Source of the DNA: Bacteroidaceae bacterium
Lineage (GTDB): Bacteria > Bacteroidota > Bacteroidia > Bacteroidales > Bacteroidaceae
Direction: 5' to 3'
Length of the DNA stretch: 64,000 bases
Assembly: GCA_017481875.1 (NCBI GenBank)
Contig: JAFUOP010000016.1
Location: 1 to 64,000 of the forward strand
The position numbers and the translations under genes were made by a program. Shown here one piece after another: positions 38,129-46,239 of the stretch (the first letter of the stretch is position 1; every line of letters begins with the position of its first letter). The notes under the pieces are model-generated. The model made no database searches, was not told where the DNA came from, and saw only the letters and a list, made by a program, of their open reading frames with translations.

Positions 38129-38221
38129 TTATGCAATAAAGTTTATGAATATAACGTAGGCCACCACGCCTATTGCGGTGAGGAGCAGTGATTTCAGTAT
38201 TATGTGAATGAGTAGTTTCAT
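38129..38221 (-). CDS. Small membrane peptide, 30 aa
   Basis: An ATG (complement of 38219-38221) opens 30 codons ending in TAA at 38129. The product starts MKLLIHIILKSLLLTA and ends VIFINFIA: one hydrophobic helix with two or three positive residues at the N-terminus, the form of a small inner-membrane protein. It sits between two hairpins, so it would be its own unit or read through from ferredoxin. I do not recognise a family. Short length leaves some chance that it is an accident. Confidence 0.55.
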   Translation of the reverse strand: MKLLIHIILKSLLLTAIGVVAYVIFINFIA

Positions 38222-38239
38222 TGTTTTGTGGGAATTTGA

Positions 38240-38269
38240 AAATAGCCTGCCCTTGTGGGCAGGCTATTT
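38240..38269 (-). terminator. Terminator after ferredoxin
   Basis: A 13-bp perfect stem (38257-38269 with 38240-38252) around a 4-base loop. On the minus strand it is followed by TTTTC. Confidence 0.85.
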
Positions 38270-38293
38270 CTCTGTTTTTGTTTACAGCGTTAA

Positions 38294-38461
38294 TTAACCC
38301 TCGTGAATAGCCTCTGAAGGACAAACACTTGCACAAGAACCGCAATCGATGCACATATCGGGGTTGATAGAATATTTCTCACCCTCTGAAATTGCACCCT
38401 GAGGACACTCGTCGATACATGTACCGCAAGCAACGCAGTCATCTGAAATTACGTAAGCCAT
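38294..38461 (-). CDS. 2[4Fe-4S] ferredoxin
   Basis: A 55-residue ferredoxin with two cluster motifs, CVACGTCIDECP and CIDCGSCASVCP, four Cys each. The start MAYVISDDC (38461) is the family norm; the frame upstream to 38515 contains the promoter box and is not coding. It is likely an electron carrier for pyruvate oxidation or similar anaerobic reactions. Confidence 0.96.
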   Translation of the reverse strand: MAYVISDDCVACGTCIDECPQGAISEGEKYSINPDMCIDCGSCASVCPSEAIHEG

Positions 38462-38494
38462 AGTTGTAAATATTAAATTTGTATTATCCGTGTG

Positions 38495-38527
38495 CGAAGA
38501 TACTCTTTTTTGCAATACAGTATCAAA
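38495..38527 (-). promoter_or_regulatory. Promoter of the ferredoxin gene
   Basis: On the minus strand TTTG (38527-38524), 21 bases, then TATCTTCG (38502-38495), 34 bases before the start codon. Confidence 0.65.
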
Positions 38528-38587
38528 GAAATTAGCGATTTAACATATTTTTACAATTGTGTTTTCTCAATAATTCTCTCTCTTTTA

Positions 38588-38595
38588 TATCTTCG
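38588..38595 (+). promoter_or_regulatory. Candidate -7 box for porT
   Basis: TATCTTCG, 40 bases before the porT start. No convincing -33 box. Confidence 0.45.
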
Positions 38596-38635
38596 CACAG
38601 CAATAATAGCCAATAATATTCGTTATTAATTTGAA

Positions 38636-39337
38636 ATGAAAAGAATAATATACATATTACTACTGTTTGCACTCCCTGTTGCACTTTTTTCCCAGGAGCG
38701 CAAGGTGCAGAATAAGCCATACATAGATTACCGCCGTTTGCATTACGGTTTTTTTGTGGGTACACATTTGCAAGATATGGAATTTATGAACAACGGTTTT
38801 GTTACCGAAACCGGTGAGCAGTGGTATGCCGATATTGCATCGTATAACCCGGGTTTTACAGTTGGAGTACTTGCCGACTTGCGTTTGAACAACTATTTTT
38901 CGTTGCGTGCATTGCCTACTTTGCATTTTGGCCAAAATACAATCATATTCCGTGAGCAAAATAGTGGCGAGGAGGAGCGTCAGTCGCTTAAAACAACATA
39001 CTTGGCATTGCCACTGCACGTGAAATGTGCTGCCGAGCGTTTCAATAATTATAGGCCATACATTACCGCAGGTATTTCTCCAATGGTCAACCTGACGGTA
39101 AAAAAGCAACGTCCTATTCTTTTCAAGAAGTTCGATTGTATGTTCGAGGTGGGCTTCGGTTGCGATTTCTACTTGCCGTTCTTTAAGCTTATACCGGAGC
39201 TTAAATTTGCTTTCAGCCTTGTAGATGTGCTCGACAAGGACCGTAAGGATTTGCTCGACGATAACCTCCTAAAATATACCCAGTCGGTAGATAAAATTGT
39301 GTCAAAGATGATAGTGCTATCATTCTATTTTGAGTGA
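38636..39337 (+). CDS. porT: Type IX secretion system protein PorT
   Basis: An outer-membrane beta-barrel of 233 residues with signal peptide (ending LFSQ). The N-terminal stretch KPYIDYRRLHYGFFVGTHLQD, then LRALPTLHFG, PLHVKCAAERFNNYRPYI and a final strand ending LSFYFE match PorT, a component required for type IX secretion. It is away from porU and porV, as expected for dispersed T9SS genes. The assignment rests on the N-terminal motif and size. Confidence 0.85.
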   Translation: MKRIIYILLLFALPVALFSQERKVQNKPYIDYRRLHYGFFVGTHLQDMEFMNNGFVTETGEQWYADIASYNPGFTVGVLADLRLNNYFSLRALPTLHFGQNTIIFREQNSGEEERQSLKTTYLALPLHVKCAAERFNNYRPYITAGISPMVNLTVKKQRPILFKKFDCMFEVGFGCDFYLPFFKLIPELKFAFSLVDVLDKDRKDLLDDNLLKYTQSVDKIVSKMIVLSFYFE

Positions 39338-39362
39338 TTCGGTGTAAAAAATATAAGAAATA

Positions 39363-39393
39363 TTTGGTAGGAGAAAAAATATATATATCTTCG
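39363..39393 (+). promoter_or_regulatory. Promoter of the trp leader and trpB
   Basis: TTTG (39363-39366), exactly 19 bases, TATCTTCG (39386-39393). This is the best -33/-7 pair on the plus strand here. Transcription would start near 39400, ahead of the leader peptide. Confidence 0.75.
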
Positions 39394-39438
39394 CAACGAA
39401 GAAGTTAAGGAATGCCCTGTGTGGCAGTTAATAAGAAT

Positions 39439-39495
39439 ATGACAAGCAACGTGAACAGATATTGGTGGTGGCGTCTCTCGAGAAAACACTCGTGA
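39439..39495 (+). CDS. Trp leader peptide (attenuator), 18 aa
   Basis: MTSNVNRYWWWRLSRKHS, with three consecutive Trp codons (39463-39471), followed about 45 bases later by a terminator hairpin and then trpB. An in-frame ATG at 39412 would lengthen it to 27 residues. Ribosome stalling on the Trp codons when Trp-tRNA is scarce should prevent the terminator from forming. The stop region can form a small competing hairpin (about 39477-39496). Confidence 0.82.
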   Translation: MTSNVNRYWWWRLSRKHS

Positions 39496-39539
39496 GTCTC
39501 AGTCGCGTGTATCTGTAAACCGCTAAGTTTATAAAATAC

Positions 39540-39574
39540 AAGGACCAGCCTCACAAGGCCGGTCCTTGCTTTTT
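39540..39574 (+). terminator. Attenuator terminator before trpB
   Basis: Arms 39540-39550 and 39557-39567 form an 11-bp stem with one mismatch, followed by GCTTTTT. It lies 40 bases before trpB and downstream of the WWW leader peptide. Confidence 0.85.
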
Positions 39575-39614
39575 CACATAATTATGGAATAATGAACAAA
39601 TAAACAATATTATT

Positions 39615-40973
39615 ATGAAACAGAAACGTTTCTTTTTACAAGAGAGTGAAATTCCTACACAGTGGTACAATATTCAGGCAGATATGGTTAATAAGCCACA
39701 GCCTATGCTCAACCCCAAAACCCGAGAGCCGGTAACGGTTGAGGAACTTTCAAAGTTACTCACAAAAGAGGCTGCCCGCCAGGAACTGAATATTACCGAT
39801 GCGTGGATAGATATTCCCGAGCCGGTGCAAGAGATGTACCGCTACTATCGTTCCACCCCTCTTGTGCGTGCTTACGCGCTCGAAGAGGCTTTAGGAACCC
39901 CTGCACACATATATTTCAAGAACGAGAGTGTCAGCCCGGTGGGCTCTCATAAACTTAACTCGGCTCTCCCGCAAGCATATTACTGCAAAATTGAGGGAAC
40001 TACCAATGTTACCACCGAAACCGGTGCAGGGCAGTGGGGTACGGCACTCTCATACGCTGCCAAAGTCTTTGGTGTGGAATGCGCTGTGTATCAGGTGAAG
40101 CTGAGCTACGAGCAGAAACCCTATCGTCGCAGTGTGATGCAGGCATTCGGTGCACAGGTAACACCCTCTCCCTCTATGTCCACTCGTGCGGGCAAGGATA
40201 TCATTACACAAATGCCCAATCACCAAGGCTCGCTCGGCACGGCTATCAGCGAGGCCGTGGAGCTTGCAATGACTACCCCCAACTGTAAATACGCTCTCGG
40301 TTCGGTTATGAGCCACGTGAGCCTGCACCAGACAATCATAGGCCTGGAGGCCGAAAAACAGATGGCTATGGCAGGTGAGTATCCCGATGTCGTAATTGCC
40401 TGTTTTGGCGGTGGCTCAAACTTTTCGGGGCTTGCTTTCCCCTTTATGCGCCACAATATAAAAGGTGATAAGAAAACACGTTTTGTGGCAGCAGAGCCTG
40501 AGTCGTGCCCAAAATTGTCTCGTGGCCGTTTCTGCTACGACTTTGGCGATGAGACTGGTTATACACCTCTTATGCCTATGTTCTCTCTGGGCCACAAGTT
40601 TAAACCCGCAAATATCCACGCAGGCGGCTTGCGCTACCACGGTGCGGGTGTCATTGTGTCGCAGTTGCTCAAAGACGGTCTTATGGAGGCTGCAGATATA
40701 AGCCAGCTCGACTCCTTCAAGGCAGGTCTTCTCTTTGCAAAAACCGAGGGTATAGTGCCTGCGCCCGAGTCGTGCCACGCAATAGCTGCAACCATTAACG
40801 AGGCTCTTAAGTGCAAGGAGAGTGGCGAAGAAAAGGTGTTGCTTTTTGCTCTTTCAGGCCACGGGCTTATGGATATGCCCTCGTACAATCAATATATATC
40901 GGGCAGCCTTGGCAATTATACAATAAGTGACGAGGAGATAGAGCAGAACCTCCAAGGTTCCATTAAAGGATAA
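39615..40973 (+). CDS. trpB: Tryptophan synthase beta chain, TrpB2 type
   Basis: Condenses indole and serine to tryptophan, or salvages free indole. At 452 residues and with the N-terminus RFFLQESEIPTQWYNIQADM it belongs to the longer TrpB2 group, not the TrpA-partnered type. PLP Lys113 lies in VGSHKLNSA; the phosphate-binding loop CFGGGSNF and ETGAGQWGTA are intact. No trpA or other trp gene is adjacent, yet it has a full trp attenuator. Confidence 0.95.
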   Translation: MKQKRFFLQESEIPTQWYNIQADMVNKPQPMLNPKTREPVTVEELSKLLTKEAARQELNITDAWIDIPEPVQEMYRYYRSTPLVRAYALEEALGTPAHIYFKNESVSPVGSHKLNSALPQAYYCKIEGTTNVTTETGAGQWGTALSYAAKVFGVECAVYQVKLSYEQKPYRRSVMQAFGAQVTPSPSMSTRAGKDIITQMPNHQGSLGTAISEAVELAMTTPNCKYALGSVMSHVSLHQTIIGLEAEKQMAMAGEYPDVVIACFGGGSNFSGLAFPFMRHNIKGDKKTRFVAAEPESCPKLSRGRFCYDFGDETGYTPLMPMFSLGHKFKPANIHAGGLRYHGAGVIVSQLLKDGLMEAADISQLDSFKAGLLFAKTEGIVPAPESCHAIAATINEALKCKESGEEKVLLFALSGHGLMDMPSYNQYISGSLGNYTISDEEIEQNLQGSIKG

Positions 40974-40986
40974 TAGGTATATTTCT

Positions 40987-41601
40987 ATGGAAAGACGAAA
41001 AATGATGTATGTCCACGGCTTTGGCTCATCGGGTAGCTCGGGAACGGTAATGGCTCTGCGTCATCACCTGCCTCATTGGCAGGTGATAGCCCCCGACCTC
41101 CCTGTCGATCCCTTTGAGGCTCTGGAGTTGTTGCGCTCCATTGTAGAGCGCGAGAAGCCCGAAATTGTTGTGGGCACTTCAATGGGTGGAATGTACACTC
41201 AACAATTATGGGGCGTGCCTCGTGTGGTTGTGAATCCTTCATTTGAGATGTCGCGCTCGTTGCTCTTTGGTAAAATGGGGCGCAATAAGTATACATCTAA
41301 AAGGCAAGACGGTGCAACGGAGTTTCGCATAGATAAACACATTGTGGAGCAGTTTAGGCTCATGGAGAAGGATCAGTTTGCCGGTATAAATGAGGAAGAG
41401 AAACAGCTTGTAATAGGGCTGTTTGGCGACAAAGACCCGGTGGTGCATTTTCAGCCTCTTATGGCAAGCCTTTATGGCGAGGAGCGGTGTCGCTGGTTCA
41501 GTGGGGAGCATCGGCTCAACGATAAAATTGTGAAAAACGTGCTTCTGCCTCTGTTGCAGGAGTTGTTAGGAACGGCTATAGACCAAACCTGGCAGGGCTA
41601 G
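40987..41601 (+). CDS. YqiA/YcfP-family alpha/beta-hydrolase
   Basis: A 204-residue esterase-like protein: YVHGFGSSGSSGT (oxyanion region), nucleophile Ser in VGTSMGGMY, Asp in FGDKDPVV and His in GEHRLND. It follows trpB by 13 bases and may share its transcript. Its last eight codons and stop lie in a perfect palindrome shared with the gene opposite. The substrate is unknown. Confidence 0.88.
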   Translation: MERRKMMYVHGFGSSGSSGTVMALRHHLPHWQVIAPDLPVDPFEALELLRSIVEREKPEIVVGTSMGGMYTQQLWGVPRVVVNPSFEMSRSLLFGKMGRNKYTSKRQDGATEFRIDKHIVEQFRLMEKDQFAGINEEEKQLVIGLFGDKDPVVHFQPLMASLYGEERCRWFSGEHRLNDKIVKNVLLPLLQELLGTAIDQTWQG

Positions 41602-41624
41602 CCCTGCCAGGTTTGGTCTATAGC
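41575..41624. terminator. 50-bp perfect palindrome ending two convergent genes
   Basis: Bases 41575-41599 and 41600-41624 are exact reverse complements. The stop codons of the hydrolase (41599-41601) and of the CPBP protease (complement of 41618-41620) both fall inside. It probably serves as a terminator in both directions, though neither side has a long T run. Confidence 0.75.
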
Positions 41625-42484
41625 ATATCACTGGCCTCGTGCCATGGCTTGGGCACTGCGGGCTGTATCTGGTTTATAACGAAGGCAAGTATTGCAGCGA
41701 GTATTGCAGCTACAATAACAGTTGTAATATCGGCATTTGTGCTGTTTACAACCTCTTCGGTGCCGGTGGGGCCATAGAGCAGGTTGCTTACCACGGCCAG
41801 CGAGTTGTTTATAATATGCCCCACAATAGCGGGCAACAGGCTGCCTGTGCGGTAGTATATCCAGCCGAAACTTATTCCCAGGCAGGTTGCGTAAAATATT
41901 TGAACAGGGTTGCCGTGTATTGCTCCAAAAAGCAGGGAAGCTATAACAATTCCGGTCCACGGGTTTTTAAAGAAGTGTAGCAGTGTACCTTGTATTGCTC
42001 CACGAAAGAGCAACTCTTCCAGAACAGGAGCAATAATAGCCATAGAAATTATGCCGGCTCCGCTGTTCAGCATCAGTTCTATCTCATTTTGCATATTATT
42101 GTCAAGCCCAAGCCACACGGCAATAATATTAAACACTACCATCATGCAACCAATAAACAGGGTAGATAAAACAAGCACGTTGCGCTTTACCTCGTGCAGG
42201 AATCCTTTGCTTATGCGCACGTGCTTGAAGACAAGCAAGTGCGCTATCATAGCCAATGAAGATAGTAGCATACCCGCAGCCACGCCATTTGCGTTGTACA
42301 GCTTGGCAAGTTCGGCAGTGCTTGTTATAAATTGCTTGTATGTGGTAGGTTCCACCCCAAAATCGTACAGCAAGTAGCTTATATACTGCCCGACAATTGT
42401 AAAAACCAATTGATATATAAGAAAATAGGCTATAAGCTTTGCCACTCTGGCAAAAAGGTATATACGTTTTACTATTACGCCCAT
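41618..42484 (-). CDS. CPBP (CAAX-like) intramembrane metalloprotease
   Basis: A 288-residue protein with about seven hydrophobic helices. The Abi/CPBP motifs are LEELLFRGAIQG (EExxxR), LFGAIHGNP and GHIINNSLA. Such proteases act on membrane substrates; the target is unknown. The ATG at 42484 (MGVIVKR) is preferred over a TTG at 42526 next to the ribF stop. Third gene of HAD, ribF, CPBP. Confidence 0.9.
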   Translation of the reverse strand: MGVIVKRIYLFARVAKLIAYFLIYQLVFTIVGQYISYLLYDFGVEPTTYKQFITSTAELAKLYNANGVAAGMLLSSLAMIAHLLVFKHVRISKGFLHEVKRNVLVLSTLFIGCMMVVFNIIAVWLGLDNNMQNEIELMLNSGAGIISMAIIAPVLEELLFRGAIQGTLLHFFKNPWTGIVIASLLFGAIHGNPVQIFYATCLGISFGWIYYRTGSLLPAIVGHIINNSLAVVSNLLYGPTGTEEVVNSTNADITTVIVAAILAAILAFVINQIQPAVPKPWHEASDML

Positions 42485-42526
42485 AGTTGTAAATTTTAAA
42501 AGTGGTACACTTTGCTCCTTTGTCAA

Positions 42527-43450
42527 TTATATACCGCGTTTTACACGTGCAACATCAACACCAATCTGTAGTTTCAGGTCGTCAATGCTGTTGAAAGGTA
42601 TCTCGTCGCGCAAGCGGCGCAGGAACGACACTGTAATTTTATGCCCGTATATGTCCTGCGAGAAATCGAGAATGTGCACCTCGGCAGTGCGTAAATCGAC
42701 TCCTTGCAATGTGGGTTTTATGCCAATATTCATTACTCCTTTGTGGCGGTTGCCGGCAACGGTTACTGCAACCTCGTAAACACCGTCTTTGGGGAGCATC
42801 TTCATATCGTCGCTCACTGTTATGTTTGCTGTGGGGTATCCAATCTTGCGCCCTAATGCCGCACCGTGTGCAACAGTCCCCTCAAGCGAGTATGGGCGGC
42901 CCAGAAATTTTTGTGCTACCTCTATGTTGCCGGCTGCAAGTGCACGACGCACCGCAGAGGAACTTAAATTGCTGCCATTGGGGGCATATTGTGCTGTCTG
43001 AAAGACCTCTATTCCAAGCTTTTTACCATATTTTATATACTCTTCAATGCCTTCGTTCTCTTGTGGAGTGCCAAAGTGGTGGTCGTAACCCACAGCAAGC
43101 AACTCTACACCGAGCTTCTCTTTGAGCACCTCCGCCATAAAGCGTTCTGCCGTCATCGCTGCCATGTAACTGTCAAAATCGAGCAGTATGCAACGCTCTA
43201 CTCCCTGCTGTTCCAGCAATGCCACCTTCTCCTTGTTTGTTGTGAGCATGAATGGCTCGCACTCTGCCCCGAACAGTATGCGTGGGTGCTGCATAAAGGT
43301 TATTACGGTTATGGGTAGCCCGCGCTCGGCAGCAGCCTCGCGTAGTTCTTTTATCATTGCAACGTGTCCCTTGTGTACCCCGTCGTATGAGCCTATTGTG
43401 GCTGCTGTAGGCTTAATAGTTACGTTGTCTATATTTGTTATAATTTCCAT
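42527..43450 (-). CDS. ribF: Bifunctional riboflavin kinase/FAD synthetase
   Basis: Turns riboflavin into FMN and FAD. The N-terminal nucleotidyltransferase has GSYDGVHKGHVAMI and YDHHFG. The C-terminal flavokinase has GAALGRKIGYPTANI and MNIGIKPT. It has 307 residues. It starts 4 bases after the HAD gene stop. Confidence 0.96.
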   Translation of the reverse strand: MEIITNIDNVTIKPTAATIGSYDGVHKGHVAMIKELREAAAERGLPITVITFMQHPRILFGAECEPFMLTTNKEKVALLEQQGVERCILLDFDSYMAAMTAERFMAEVLKEKLGVELLAVGYDHHFGTPQENEGIEEYIKYGKKLGIEVFQTAQYAPNGSNLSSSAVRRALAAGNIEVAQKFLGRPYSLEGTVAHGAALGRKIGYPTANITVSDDMKMLPKDGVYEVAVTVAGNRHKGVMNIGIKPTLQGVDLRTAEVHILDFSQDIYGHKITVSFLRRLRDEIPFNSIDDLKLQIGVDVARVKRGI

Positions 43451-43454
43451 AGTG

Positions 43455-44099
43455 TCAGTCTTTTGTTAAAAAGTCTCCCCATTGTGCATTTCTCTCTATA
43501 AGCACTGTTTCAATGCCCACACTCCCGGCCGCTGCGCAGTTTTCGGCAGAGTCGTCAAAGAAAATTGTGTCGCAAGCATCAATTTCTGCCTCTTGCAGCA
43601 TCTGTGTAAATATCTCCTTGTCGGGCTTGCAACGGTGCATCTTGTATGAAAGAAAAATATGGTCGAAATACTCATCGACCTTGCGCCCTTCTATATTTTC
43701 AATATTCAAAGCTATCTGCTTCCAATGCAGTGCATTGGTGTTGCTTAAAAGGAATGTTTTGTGCCCTTGCTTGCGCAATTCATTGATACGCTGCCACTTG
43801 TAGTGCGGTAGCTCGCCTATGAGGGCACACCATGCATTGCGTATATGTGCTTGCCTTGCTTCTGCCGGCATGTCCTTTACCTGTTGTGGCAATAGGTTTG
43901 TAATAAAATCATATAGTTCCTCGGTTGATATAAGCCCTTTTTCATAGCCCATCATAGTGCTGTTGGCAAGGGTATAGGCTTCGCTCAGAATGGCTCTGTC
44001 TGCACCAAGCGTGGCAAATGCTTCGAATGTGCGTTGCGGGTGTATATCAAGCAATATACCACCGAGGTCGAACACAATATTTTTCTTTTCTATAGCCAT
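43455..44099 (-). CDS. HAD-family hydrolase
   Basis: A 214-residue HAD-IA phosphatase. Motif I VFDLGGILLD (nucleophile Asp), motif II LLSNTNA, motif III KPDKEIF and motif IV FFDDSAENC are in order. The second Asp of the usual DxD is Gly, as in the YihX-like branch. Head of the operon with ribF. An FMN or sugar-phosphate substrate is possible but not shown. Confidence 0.9.
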   Translation of the reverse strand: MAIEKKNIVFDLGGILLDIHPQRTFEAFATLGADRAILSEAYTLANSTMMGYEKGLISTEELYDFITNLLPQQVKDMPAEARQAHIRNAWCALIGELPHYKWQRINELRKQGHKTFLLSNTNALHWKQIALNIENIEGRKVDEYFDHIFLSYKMHRCKPDKEIFTQMLQEAEIDACDTIFFDDSAENCAAAGSVGIETVLIERNAQWGDFLTKD

Positions 44100-44141
44100 A
44101 AATATTTGCAGTTTTACACGTATAAAAGCTGTTATTACTTG

Positions 44142-44149
44142 CGAAGATA
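44142..44149 (-). promoter_or_regulatory. Candidate -7 box for the HAD-ribF operon
   Basis: TATCTTCG on the minus strand, 43 bases before the start codon. Confidence 0.45.
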
Positions 44150-44168
44150 TATTTTTTTTTGGAAAAAC

Positions 44169-44200
44169 CTTGTTTCTGTGAATAAAATGTATTACTTTTG
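44169..44200 (+). promoter_or_regulatory. Promoter of the tRNA(CAT) gene
   Basis: CTTG (44169-44172), 20 bases, then TACTTTTG (44193-44200), 28 bases before the tRNA 5' end. Confidence 0.65.
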
Positions 44201-44227
44201 CGTTGTATTTCTATACAAGGAGTACAC

Positions 44228-44301
44228 GGGCTTTTAGCTCAGTTGGTTAGAGCAACAGACTCATAATCTGGAGGTCCTAGGTTCAAGTCCTAGATGGCCC
44301 A
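44228..44301 (+). tRNA. tRNA with anticodon CAT (Met elongator, or Ile2)
   Basis: A 74-base tRNA: D arm GCTC with GAGC, anticodon loop CTCATAA, T arm CTAGG with CCTAG around TTCAAGT. The acceptor GGGCTTT with ATGGCCC has one T-T mismatch and a G-U pair. Elongator Met and lysidine-modified Ile2 share this anticodon and cannot be told apart here. CCA is not fully encoded. Confidence 0.9.
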
Positions 44302-44311
44302 CAACTACGGA

Positions 44312-44358
44312 AAGAGGTTAAATATCTGAGAATAAAGATGTTTAATCTCTTTTCTTTT
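44312..44358 (+). terminator. Terminator of the tRNA gene
   Basis: Arms 44312-44327 and 44336-44351 pair over 16 positions with two wobble pairs and are followed by a T-rich tract. Confidence 0.8.
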
Positions 44359-44425
44359 ATGTATAATCCATTGGTCGCGGGGTGAAGGAGAGAGGGGCAG
44401 AATGATTATGTGTTTAATAGCTAAA

Positions 44426-44452
44426 AAGTTTGTCTATGGACAGACTTTTTTT
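44426..44452 (+). terminator. Terminator-like hairpin before the nucleotidase gene
   Basis: A 9-bp stem around loop TATG followed by seven T. It overlaps the candidate -33 box of the next gene, so it may be a leftover of an earlier gene or a regulatory hairpin. Confidence 0.5.
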
Positions 44453-44462
44453 CATATATTTG
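44429..44462 (+). promoter_or_regulatory. Candidate promoter of the nucleotidase gene
   Basis: TTTG (44429-44432), 22 bases, then TATATTTG (44455-44462), 25 bases before the start codon. Confidence 0.45.
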
Positions 44463-44486
44463 TACAGAGTTAAAATTCATCTACTT

Positions 44487-46121
44487 ATGTATATTAAAAA
44501 TGTTTTAATGTTATCTTTGGTTGTTTGCTCTTGCATATTCTGTGCTTGTAGCGATGAAATCCCCGAGCAGATTCAGCTTCCGGATTTGCCAACTCAACCA
44601 ATTATTATTTTGTATGATAACGATGTTCATTGCAGTATAGACGGCTATCCGATGCTTGTATCGTATCGCGGCGAGTGTTTGTCTATCACTGATTATGTTT
44701 CGACTATATCTTGTGGCGATTTCGCAAGTGGAGGCCTTGCTGGTGCTATATCAAAAGGTGAACGGATTGTCGAGATTATGAATTATGTAGGCTATGATGT
44801 TGTAACTTTAGGTAATCACGAACTTGACTATTGAATGGAACAGATGTTCAACATTACCGAGGCCCTAGATGCACCCGTTGTGTGTGCCAACTTTAAGAAT
44901 GTACAAACCAACACTTATCCATACCCGGCCTATCATATTGTTCGTTATGGCGAAGTTGATGTGGCTTACATCGGGTTTACCACAACGACGAGCGGCACAG
45001 TAACAAGCCTGAGTGATGAGCAGGGCAATCCGCTTTATAGCTTCATGCGCGAGGGATTTTACGAGAATGCCCAATATTTTATAGACGAAGCCCGCCGGAA
45101 CGGGGCCGATTATGTCATTGCGCTCTCTCATTTGGGCGATAGTGAGAAGACGGGAGGCCATCCCAATTCTACGAGTTTAATCGCCCACACTACGGGTTTG
45201 GATGCAGTAATTGATGGTCACGACCATCACGTTATTGAAAAACAAATTGTGAACAACAAAGACGGCAAGCCTGTTTTGCTAACTTCTTCCGGCACAAACT
45301 TTCAATATATCGGCCAACTAACTATCAAAACCGACGGAACTATACATTCTTCGCTTACAGATATAGTTAATGGCGAAGTTTCAGCCGATAATAAGGCGCA
45401 AGATTTCATCAATTGCTTGAAAGAAGATATTGGGAGCCAGGGTAATTTTGTCATTGGAAATAGCGAAGTGGACCTTATGATTTATAATGCCGATGGAACA
45501 CGTATCGTCCGCAAACAGGAATCCAACCTCGGTGATTTCTGTGCAGATGCCTTGCGCGTTTTCACTGATGCCGATATTGCTTTAATTAATGGTGGTGGTA
45601 TTCGCACCAATATAAATCGTGGTAACATTCTGTTCAACGACCTTTATAATGTAATGCCTTTTGGTGATATGATTACTACGGGAATCATTACCGGACAACA
45701 ACTACTTGATGTATTGGAGTTTTCAGTTTCTTCTCTACCTGCCGAATCGGGTTCTTTCATGCAAGTTAGCGGTTTGCGCTTTTATGTTAATCCCTCTATT
45801 CCATCTCCCGTAGTGAAAGATTCGGAAACTTCGTTATTCTCGTATGTGGGAGAGGGTAATCGCCGTGTCTCTAATGTAGAGGTTTTGGATAAAGAAAGTG
45901 GAAAGTACAAAGAGATAGAATTATCACACCAATATATAATGGCGACATTGGATTACCTAATCCTCGAACAAGGCGCTTCGGGTATATTTAATCAGGTAAA
46001 ACCAATTTCAACCTATTGGGGAGCGGATATAGAAATTCTACGTCATTACCTTGAAGATAGTCTTGGTGGTTACGTTGGCGTTGAGTATAGTGAACCTCAA
46101 GGACGTATTATATTCAAATAA
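44487..46121 (+). pseudogene. 5'-nucleotidase/UshA-family lipoprotein interrupted by TGA
   Basis: Family members dephosphorylate extracellular nucleotides. The first part (44487-44834) has a lipoprotein signal (MYIKNVLMLS, IFCAC) and metal motifs YDNDVHCSID, SCGDFASGG and LGNHELDY. A TGA (44832-44834) stands where the family has Gly (GNHE-DYG), a single-base change from GGA. The same frame resumes at once with ATG (44835) and runs 428 residues to 46121 with GHDHHVI, the C-terminal substrate domain (GGGIRTNINRG, YNVMPFGDM) and a normal end. Neither half alone holds the full metal site. Start chosen at the signal peptide. Confidence 0.88.
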
Positions 46122-46181
46122 ATATTGTTCTATAGGTCAGAAAGTGAGATGATGCACGATTTGTGGTCAAAAACAAACAAT

Positions 46182-46216
46182 AAAAAACTCACTTACAGTT
46201 CTTTGCTGCAAGTGAG
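46182..46216 (-). terminator. Terminator after the DUF234-type ATPase gene
   Basis: CTCACTTACAG (46188-46198) pairs with 46206-46216 with one mismatch. On the minus strand it is followed by six T. Confidence 0.8.
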
Positions 46217-46239
46217 GTCATAATGTGAAACTATTTTTA

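Noticed and set aside
44832-44834. Selenocysteine reading of the TGA in the nucleotidase gene
   Set aside because: The family has Gly, not Cys, at this place, and no stem-loop of the SECIS kind follows; ATG comes directly after.
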